A stretch of DNA of 64,000 nt from Thermothielavioides terrestris NRRL 8126 (Eukaryota; Ascomycota; Sordariomycetes; Sordariales; Chaetomiaceae): assembly GCF_000226115.1 (NCBI RefSeq), contig NC_016462.1, positions 2,604,001-2,668,000 on the forward strand. The letters run 5' to 3'. Made by a program: the position numbers and the translations under genes. Positions 55,558-64,000 of this stretch are shown here, one piece after another; position 1 is the first letter of the stretch; every line of letters starts with the position of its first letter. Below the pieces are notes generated by a model. The model ran no database searches. It was not told the DNA's origin and saw only the letters and a program-made list of their open reading frames with translations.

Positions 55558-58500
55558 ATGACGACGATGGCCTCCGACTACGGCAGCTCGTCCAGCTCTG
55601 ATGAGCTCGACGATGAGCTCTTCCACCGATATGTGGATGAGTCATATGTGGATGAGTCGGACACTCCCTCCTTCTCTTCCTCCAGCGGCGACGATGTCCT
55701 CGCCGATGCCGACTCGGCCCCCCGAGACAGCCCTCGCAGCAGCACTCCCGACCAAGAAGTCCCGACGCCGGTAGCCATGACTGCGAGAGCCTACCAGCTT
55801 GAGATGCTCGAAGAGAGCCTCAAGGGGAACATCATTGTTGCTGTAGGCTGGACCCCCAAGCTCAGAATGGCCCGTCCCGCTGACCGCTGCGATCAAAGAT
55901 GGACACTGGAAGTGGAAAGACCCAGGTGTAAGTGCCCTCAGAGACGACTCTGTCCCGGGCCTTGCTAACGCATTCCACAGCGCGATCCTCCGAATCCAGA
56001 GAGAGCTTGAGCGCAGCGAGAAGGTGGGCCGGCTGAGAACTACAATCCGCCCAGGACATAGTGAGTACTGACACATGGGCCCTAGATCGCCTGGTTCCTG
56101 GCTCCGACAGTGTCGCTGGCCGAGCAGCAGTTCGAGGTCATCCGAGCCCAGATTCCAAGCGTCCAGTCCAGGTTGATTCGCGGAGCCGACAACGTGGATG
56201 CATGGTCAACGAGGCCTGGCGTGTGGGATGCCGTCCTGCGCAACACCCGCATCGTCGTGTCGACGTACCAGATCCTGTTCGACGCCGTAGCCCACGCCCT
56301 CGTCCCGCTATCGGCCCTTGGTCTGATCGTCATCGATGAAGGTACGCAGCTCTACCCTGCCGACGCTGAGACGCAGCGCCGCTGACCTGTGTGTAGCCCA
56401 CAACCCTGTCGGAAAGAACTCGGTGGCAAGGCTGATGAGGGAGCACTACTTCCCCAACAAGGCAAAAGGCCTACCGGTTCCACATATCCTCGGGCTCACG
56501 GCGAGCCCTCTCATGACGTCCAACCTGGGCGACCTCGAGGTCCTGGAGCAGACGCTGGACGCCGTCTGCAAGACCCCGAGCAAGCATCGGGATGAGCTGA
56601 TGGCTCAGGTCAACCGCCCCGAGATGATGGTTGTGTCCTACGGAGCCATCCCCGTTGACGAAGCCGCCGCGCAGCCTACCCCGGCTATGGAGCGGCTAAT
56701 GAAGGCCTACCTCGGCCTCGATATCACACGGGATCCCGACATCTTGCACTTGGCGTTGAACAGGACCCCGAGAAACGAGCAGAGGCTTCGCAAGCTGTTC
56801 GCGAGCAGGAAGACCTACTGCCAGACACAGATGGAGTCGTTTTATAGACGAGCCTGTGATATGTGTCAGCATCTTGGACCATGGGCTGCCGATTACTATA
56901 TCCACAAAGTTATTTCTACTTTGCTACAGGACACTGACGATTCGGCCCAGGAAGGCGACTCCCTGACGGTCAAGCAGCGACGATATCTTGTTGAAGCGCT
57001 CACGCCGGTCGGCCCCGGCCCAGCTCCTCAAATACCCACCGCTCTTGCGCCCAAGGTGGTGGCTCTGCTAGGCATCCTCGAGCGTTACCAAGGCAATCCA
57101 GTCGGCATCGTTTTTGTCAAGGAGAGAGCCACTGTCGCCGTGCTGTCGCATATTCTAGCTGTACATCCTAGGACAGCAGGGCGCTACCGGGTCGGATCCA
57201 TGGTGGGCACGTCGGCGACGCCGGGGAGGAGACAGGACTTCCTGGACCTCAGCCAGAAGGAGTACATCCTCTCGCTCCAGGCGTTCCGGAAGGGGACGAT
57301 CAACCTTCTGGTCGCGACGAGCGTGCTCGAGGAAGGCATCGACGTCCCGGCCTGCAACCTCGTCATCTGCTTCGACAGGCTCGAGAACCTCAAGTCGTTC
57401 ATCCAGCGTCGGGGCCGAGCCCGAATGTCAGCGTCGCAGCTGTACCTGCTCGTCGAAGACGATTCGGACAAGTCGTCCCGTATCTGGCTAGACCTCGAAC
57501 GGGAGATGAAGCGCAAGTACGAGGACGACATGCGGGAGAACAAGGAGCTCGAAGAGATCGAGAAGAGCGACGTGCTGGATTATCCGGTCCTCCGGGACGA
57601 CAAAACCGGCGCCCAAATCACCATCCAGGACGCAAAACAGCATCTCGAGCACTTTTGCGCCACCCTGTCGACCCGCAAATTCGTGGACTGGAGCCCCTTT
57701 TACGTCGTCCACGACCTAGAAGGGAACCCCATCGACGCTCGCCAGCGGGGGCTGCGAAAGGCGACAGTCCACCTCCCCGTCTCTCTGGCGCCTGAGCTGC
57801 GCTGCTTCGAAAGTATCTACGCCTGGCCCTCGGAGGCCAACGCGTGCAAGGACGCGGCGTTCCAGGCCTACGCCAAGCTCTACGAGGTCGGCCTGGTGAA
57901 CCGCCACCTGCTGCCCATCAGGGAGACCGACCTCGTGAAGGACATCGAGACGCGTGCGGGCGTGGTCCCTGTCCGAGACCAGCTCAATCCCTGGCCGGCG
58001 GTGGCGCAAGCGTGGAGAGACGGCGCGGCGACTTCGAGGAGGAGATTGACGGTGGCGAGGCACGACCAGTCGGCCCGGGCCGAGTTGCAGCTTGTGCTCC
58101 CTCGACCCGTCCCGTACATGAAGCCGTTCGTCCTGCACTGGGACCACAGCTCGTCGTGGCATGTGAGCATCGATCCCGACGAGGACATGCCAGGGGCCGA
58201 CGCAGCGGTCGACAGCCAGGCGAGCTGCCACACATCCGCCCTCCTCTCGATGGCGTTCGGGCACCGGTGGCGGATCGCGGACAAGCAGTTCCCTGTTCGC
58301 TTCGTCTGCTTGGATCGGGATCTGAACCTGGAGGACACGAGCGTGATGGAGGTGAGCGCCGAACTGATGGACGCGGCGATGGCATCCACACACCTTGTTC
58401 GAGACGTCGCGGATCAGAACCATCCGTACTTCTACCTGGATTGGCTACCGACTAAGCCTTCCGTCGACCTAGTCCGGAAGCCTTACCTGGGCTTTGACGA

Positions 58501-60404
58501 AGCGCCCGAGGACGCCGCATACGTTGCCCTCAAGGACTGGCCTAAGAAAGCCGGATTGTTCCGTCCACCGCATCGGAATGCTGCGCCGGCGCCCAGCAGC
58601 AAGCCGTACCCGAGAGTCCTGCCTGCAAGTCGACTGCGGGTTGATAGCGTCCCCGCGGTCTATGCACATGTCGGCCTCCTCATACCCGCCATCGTGCACG
58701 CGCTCGAGGCCCACCTCGTGGCCAAGGACCTCTTGGAGTCCCGGTTGGAGCGGACGGGCATCACAGACCTGTCTCTTGTTGTAATGGCCATCAGCACCAG
58801 CGCGGCGAGAGGACCGACGGACTACGAGCGAATAGAGTTCCTCGGAGACTCGATCCTCAAGTTCTGTACAACCATCAACTGTGCAGCTAAATGTCAGTGC
58901 CTCTCTCCAGTGGATACTTCTCTACGAAGTGCTAACAAGGCTGGCAGATCTGAAATATCCAGAAGGCTGTCTGTCGCCCCTGAAGGACAAGATCGTGTCC
59001 AACTCCAGGCTCTTCCGCGCCGCAGTCGAGTTCGGTCTTGACCGCTACATCGTGCACAAGACCTTGACTCTCCACAAATGGCGACCTACGTACGTCGAGG
59101 ACCTGCTGGAGAATCCGCCGCCGGCAACGCGGACGAGGATGCTGTCGACCAAGACCCTCGCCGACGTGGTCGAGGCGCTCATCGCGGCGTCGTACATCAG
59201 CGGCGGCATCCCCAAGGCGCTCGCCTGCATGTCCCTGTTCCTGCCCGAGTTCGAATGGAAGAGCATCGAACAGGGCCGAGAGATCCTGTACAACGAGGCG
59301 CCGCACGACGAGCCGCTCCCCGTGACCATGCGGCCGCTGGAGTCGCTGATCGGGTACACCTTCACCAAGAAGGCGCTGCTGGTCGAGGCCATGACGCACC
59401 CGTCCTGCACGGGGCCGGGGATCCGCGCGTCCCTGGACCGGCTCGAGTTCCTCGGCGACGCCATCCTCGACTACATCGTGGTCAACCGGCTGTTCAGCGA
59501 CCCGGCCGGGCTGGACAACTCCACGCTGCACCTGCTGCGCACCGCGCTCGTCAACGCCGACATCCTCGGCTTCCTCGTCATGGAGTGGGCCATCGAGCAG
59601 GACCGCGTCGACCCCGACCTCACCACCCCCTCCCCGAGTAATGACAACGACGACAACGACAATGCCGCCGACGATGACAACGACGCTCCCAGCCCCGGCA
59701 TCCGCCTAACCCGCACCCGCACCCGCCAGCCGCTCTGGACCTTCCTGCGGCACTCCTCGCCGGAGCTGGCCGCGCTCCAGCGCGCGACCGCGCTGCGGCA
59801 CGCGGCCATGCGCGCCGAGCTGCTGCATGCGCTCTGGCACGGCCCCGCCTACCCCTGGGCGCTGCTCTGCCGGCTGCAGGCGCAGAAGGTCTACTCGGAC
59901 CTGTTCGAGAGCCTGCTCGGCGCCGTGTGGGTCGACTCCTGCCACAGTGGCGGCAGCGGCAGCGGCAGTGGCAGCGGCGGCGGCAGTGGAGGTGGCAGTG
60001 GTGGCGGTGGCGACAACTCGCTCGAGAGCGCGGGCTGCGTCGAGATGCTCGAGCGCGTCGGCCTGCTGCCGCTGCTGCGCCGGCTGCTGCGCGACCGCGT
60101 GTGGCTGCTGCATCCGAAGGAGGAGCTCGGCCGGCTGGCGGGGAGTGAGAAGGTGGTGTACGAGGTTGAGGCGGGCAGGGTGGGGGAGGACCTGGAGGCG
60201 GGCGGAGGGGAAGGGGCTGCGGGAGGGGCAGGGAGGTTGTTCGCGTGCAGGGTGTTGGTCGGCGGGGTGTGTGTGGGCGAGGCGCAGGGCGCCTATAGTA
60301 GGGAGGAGGCGAGGACCAGGGCGGCGGAGGCGGCTTGTCGGGCTCTGAAGGAGAGCAGGGCGGAGAAGGAGGGTGAGAAGGGGAGGGGATCCGGGGAAGA
60401 GTAG
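55558..60404 (+). CDS. dcl2: Dicer-like ribonuclease (DCL2 type)
   Basis: Six exons: 55558-55842, 55899-55927, 55981-56023, 56086-56341, 56397-58892 and 58948-60404, giving 1521 residues. Helicase motifs are MDTGSGKTQ (I), VIDEAHN (II), LGLTASP (III) and QRRGRARM (VI). A Dicer dimerisation region follows at about 610-700 (AKQHLEHFCATL). RNase IIIa has ERIEFLGDSILKF (about 1013) and LADVVEALIAASY; RNase IIIb has DRLEFLGDAILDYIV (about 1201) and YSDLFESLLGAVWVD (about 1360), so both catalytic sets are intact. A dsRNA-binding domain ends the protein (about 1430-1505). No PAZ domain is obvious. Length and layout fit fungal DCL2, which cuts dsRNA to small RNAs for quelling and antiviral defence; DCL1 is less likely. 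Inserts: Asp/Asn repeats (about 1267-1285) and Gly/Ser repeats (about 1369-1391) in or next to RNase IIIb. Confidence 0.9.
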
Positions 60405-61928
60405 AGTGGCTGGATTGGGGGTCGATATAGATGGGAAGGTCTAGAGCTATTGGCTACGTAACCCTAGAGGAGGGACAGCGTACTTCTTGGATAATGACAC
60501 GTCTTTATACCCGCCTGTGTTGTGAAGTTGGTGTTGCTGGCCTCACCTCAGATCGCAGGCCCGAGAGCGAGGAAAGGAACCCGCGACATGCCGTGGAGGG
60601 TTGAGCAGAGCAGCTCGAGGTCCGAACCAGCTGGCCTCAGAGGGAGCTGGGTCCCGGTTCTCCCCTACCCTGACAATGTCGACAAGTGGGCTGCTAGGCC
60701 GTTGTGTTCGCCAAACTCAGTGGGATAGAGCGGGATAAGTGGGGAGGAGAAATAAAGCTATACGGATCAACGGGCAATTAAGACCTTTCTTACATCCTAA
60801 TGATGAAGGCCCAGACTGTATAGTTAGTCTGTCAGCGTGCTGCTGTGGTGAATAGCACACCCACGATGGCCACCGGGACTCGCTGGCGACTTCTTCACAA
60901 CCACAAAGCACTCGACGACCTCCGACTACAGCTCACCGTGGAAGTTGGGCCCTCGCTGACAAACGTCCTTGTCACACGCACAGTTTATGCTGCTCTCCGC
61001 CAGTGCGAGTTCTGGCGATCCGTGCACAAATGAACGCAGTTTCGTCAATGCGCCCATCCTGGAAGCGGAAGTTATCGAAGCTCCAAGCTTGTGTGCGATA
61101 TCGAGGTGGCCCGAGTTCTTGCCGAAGTCGGTGCGGAGGCGTTGCTTGAACCGTCCGGAGGTAGCTGGTGATACGGTTGCGTGGTTGGCTGCTGAGCGGC
61201 AAGAGTGGCCAGGCGGGGCTATGTGAGCTGTCCATAGGCTATGGGGGAGGAGATCGTGAGGAAAGATGTGCTGCTAATCATGAACTCATGATAGCGTTTT
61301 AGCCTACCGACATCAGCCCACTGCGAATGTGTGTAGGAAGTAAGGTACGGAGTAGCGATGGGAGGTACACAGTAGCGGACGGATTATTCAGTAATCCGCA
61401 TTTTATGTAACTCGGTAGGTAATTCCATGTCTGTGCGGATGTGCTTACAGAGTATTCCGGATATGGATTATATGCATACTTCCGTACATTCGGCACCAAC
61501 CTGGTAATTTAAAGTTGCGCTAACGAGTCCGAGGCTCCACTCAATTGCCCACTGCAGTTGGCTGAGCCAAGCAACCTGGAAGGTCTCCATCAACCGTTCC
61601 GGGATCTGCTTGGGCGATCTCATTGGTGTCCATCCATGGCACTGGCTTGGGACCTCACCTCAGTGAAAGAGAGCATCGATACGGACTGGTTAACCAACTT
61701 CCCCCGGACCCAACCGCATCTTGCACCCTGCATCGTGCACTGCTGTGCCACAAGATGCTGCTTACAGGACCAGCAATGCGGAATCAAGCGGCTTGACGAC
61801 CCTCGCGACCTATCTCCTTCTCTGCAAGGGGGCTTTTAAGGGATTAACGCATCCGAGACCCCTGGTTCGGCTGCTCGAGGTCCGATCCTGTCCCTCCTCC
61901 CTCCTCCCTCCTCCCTCCGAACGGGAAG
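60405..61928. other. Intergenic between Dicer-like and RGP1 genes
   Basis: It should hold the 3' UTR of the Dicer-like gene and the promoter of RGP1. Frames are short and random. Stretches near 60730-60800 and 61290-61510 are AT-richer but not like the RIP-like tracts. Confidence 0.55.
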
Positions 61929-64000
61929 ATGCCGCCCGACGGTTCCGGCAACAGGGGCAATGGCAACACCAGCAACATCCGCGTTTTTGTTCGCTGGCAC
62001 GAGCCGGTCGTCTTCGCCGGCGAGGAGGTCAAATGCACCATCACCTTCAAGAACGTCGCCCCTTCCCCCGGTGCCCCCGCGCAGTCGACAACGCCGACGG
62101 CCTTGAAGCCCTCAACGCAGCTCCCGCCCCCGTCGAGACTTTCGGGCACCGAGCGCGGTCCGCGCCAGTCATCACCGTTCCACCCCGGGCGCCCCAAGCC
62201 GAATGCGGGCCTCGCACCGCCCGCCAGCGCCCGCGGCCACCGGTCAACCGTCTCCCTCTCAGTGCCGTCGGCTGCCTCCCGCGCCCGCACAGGCTCGGTG
62301 ACCTGGTCGCCGGCGCCCGTTGCGGGGAGCCCGAGCCAGCGCAATGGCAATAGCAACGGCAATGGAAACGGGAATGGCAGTGGGAACGGAAACGGAAACG
62401 GAGGAGGAAGTGGCCATGGACACAAGCGGTCGGTGTCCATCGTTTCGATTGGCTCGCTGAGCACCGTCGACGACACCCAGAGCAGTACCTCCTCGCCGAA
62501 GCCGCCGCGAGCAAGAGGACATGCTCGCGCCTCGAGTTTGCAGATCGTGCCCCGAGGCGGGCTGTTCAGTGGGCCGCGATCCGGTGAGTTGAGTGGTTGG
62601 CGGGAGACGCAAGAAGCGAAGAAGCGCTGACGCTCCGAAGCTACCCATCAGAGGATACCCAGTTCGCAGTCGTCGCCGCTGTTCCATGCGTCGTACCCGC
62701 CTGAGAGGAGCATCAACGGCCGTCTCCCGGGCACTGCGACCGCGCCCGATACGCCGAGGCCCGAGTTCGCCCGGCGGTCTCCGACCTCGTTGCCCAACCC
62801 GCTCGCCGAGTTCAGGTTCCCCATGTCGTCGTCGCCGACGTCGCTCAGTGCGGGAGGAGGACCGCCGGACGAGGACCCGACGAGCCCGACGGCTTCCGGC
62901 TTACCGGTGCGGCCGAAGGACGCCGTGCCGACCATCAACGAGCAAGGGGTGGTGCCGTCGGCGCGGGTGCTCTCGACCATGAGCATCTCCGGCACGCCGC
63001 GGAGCAGCGGGGAGTTCTACTCACTGAGCAACAACTCGTCCGAGACGCTGGCCTCGGAGTATGTGACGCAGCAGCCTCTGCGGACGCAAGCGCGCTCCCC
63101 CCACAGCAGGCGGACGTCGAACTTCTCCACGAACGCGACCAGACTGCCGGAATCGCTGATGATGGGCTATGCGCAGATCCAGGGGTCTTTTACGCTGGAC
63201 GGGTCGCTCATCAACCTCGGGCCGTTCGAGGCCGTCAAGCGGAAGGCGGTCGTGGGCGGCCATGGCGGCGGCGTTATCGGCTTGGAGACGCCGAAGCGCG
63301 ACAGCGGGTTGCTGCGCGGGTTCGGATGGGGCAACATCACCAGCTCGATCGGCGAGCTCTTGGGCGGGGGTGAGCTCAGCAGCATCAAGGAGATGCGCGG
63401 AATTGCCAACTCCAAGGCGATACCGCTGCTGTCCACGCCGCAGTCGATCCTGTTCGTCGATCTGCAGCTGGGGCCCGGCGAGAGCAGGGCGTTTGAGTAC
63501 TCGTTCAAGCTGCCCAGGGGGCTGCCGCCGACGCACCGCGGCAAGGCCATGAAGATCTCCTACAGCCTCGTGATTGGCACGCAACGGCCGGGCGGCGCCA
63601 AGGAGCAGCAGGTCAAGTCGGTGGACATCCCCTTCAGGGTGCTGGGCAGCGTCAACAGCCACGGCGAGATCCTCGGCCACGACCTGATGTCGCCGTACAT
63701 CCTCCTCCGAGACCAAGCCCGCGTGCAGAGCGTCAACCCCAACACTGCGGGAAAAAGCAACAAACCGCCGTCCTCATCAGCAAGCACCAACCCGTCCCAA
63801 TCCTCCGCGATGGGTTCCTTCCTCAGCTATGTTGACGACCTTCTCGCCCGCGCCCACCACAACCCGACCGCATCGCTCCTCAGCCCTAACGCCGCCGTTC
63901 CTCTGACCCCGCGCACCCCATTATCCCCCACCCCGCGCTCCTCGCGGCGCCCCTCTCTCGTCTCCCTCTCCGATCACCCTTCCCAGCTGCTCCCGCCGCC
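61929..64000 (+). CDS. rgp1: RGP1-like subunit of the Ric1-Rgp1 GEF (3' partial)
   Basis: Two exons, 61929-62583 and 62641 to the window end, are open to the last base; the gene runs off the right edge. It starts MPPDGSGNRGN, then a beta-sandwich strand pair (IRVFVRWHEPVVFAGEEVKC). A disordered linker rich in Ser/Pro/Asn/Gly follows. The second part has FTLDGSLINLGPFEAVKRKA, LQLGPGESRAFEYSFKLPRG and ISYSLVIGTQ, the arrestin-like fold of RGP1. With Ric1 it activates the Rab6/Ypt6 GTPase at the Golgi for retrograde traffic (family knowledge). The 57-nt intron ends in AAG (branch GCTGACG), because the nearer CAG at 62649-62651 breaks the frame. An Asn-Gly repeat lies at about residues 138-160. 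Confidence 0.82.

Noticed and set aside
57716..58423. Minus-strand frame opposite the Dicer-like gene
   Set aside because: Antisense shadow of a single long coding exon.

Overview
The window is nuclear DNA of a filamentous ascomycete, most likely a Sordariomycete (Sordariales-like; this placement is inference). Supporting signs are GC-rich genes with several short introns (about 45-190 nt, GT..AG, CTAAC/CTGAC branch sites) and fungal families such as Seb1, PNS1, PMT2, EMC7, a MARVEL protein and a Dicer-like protein. Very AT-rich tracts that look like repeat-induced point mutation also fit. I resolve 19 complete or nearly complete protein genes, one gene cut by the right edge, one decayed gene, one retroposed insert, one MITE-like element and one tRNA-like Pol III candidate.

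Layout. 269-3108 (+) Seb1/Nrd1-type RNA-binding termination factor. 4802-5241 a 5'-truncated LINE-like insert with a perfect 14-bp target duplication, next to AT-rich DNA. 5418-9125 (-) large WD40 protein, with a second AT-rich tract beyond it (9230-9600). 10495-12762 (-) long-chain acyl-CoA synthetase. 12763-16100 is gene-poor and holds a 377-bp inverted-repeat element with telomere-like repeats and a decayed gene. 16101-16842 (+) MARVEL protein. 18485-20142 (+) O-acetylhomoserine sulfhydrylase. 20554-21536 (+) EMC7. 22021-23106 (-) WW protein. 24255-26561 (-) PNS1 choline-transporter-like protein. 27769-28701 (+) Rab4/Ypt4-like GTPase. 29752-32405 (-) PMT2 O-mannosyltransferase. 33191-35493 (-) sugar-porter MFS. 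36967-39671 (-) acidic coiled-coil protein. 41817-43329 (+) mitochondrial PDK-type kinase. 44430-46399 (-) sphingosine-1-phosphate lyase. 47344-48432 (-) GT34 mannosyltransferase. 49312-49459 tRNA-like element. 50034-51093 (-) RING-CH ligase. 51785-52972 (+) proteasome alpha-2. 53227-54586 (-) RCC1-repeat protein. 55558-60404 (+) Dicer-like protein. 61929-end (+) RGP1.

Most genes are unrelated housekeeping genes, and I see no metabolic cluster. Secretory-pathway genes recur: EMC7, PMT2 and GT34 act on membrane-protein insertion and glycosylation, Rab4 and RGP1 act in vesicle traffic, and S1P lyase and PNS1 act on lipids or the plasma membrane. A second theme is genome defence: a Dicer-like gene, RIP-like AT-rich tracts, remnants of transposons, and a WD40 gene lying between two AT-rich tracts. 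Several conserved proteins here carry low-complexity inserts. Gene ends are read from frames, codons and splice motifs only. Exon joins were chosen by phase and protein continuity, and individual boundaries may be off by a base.
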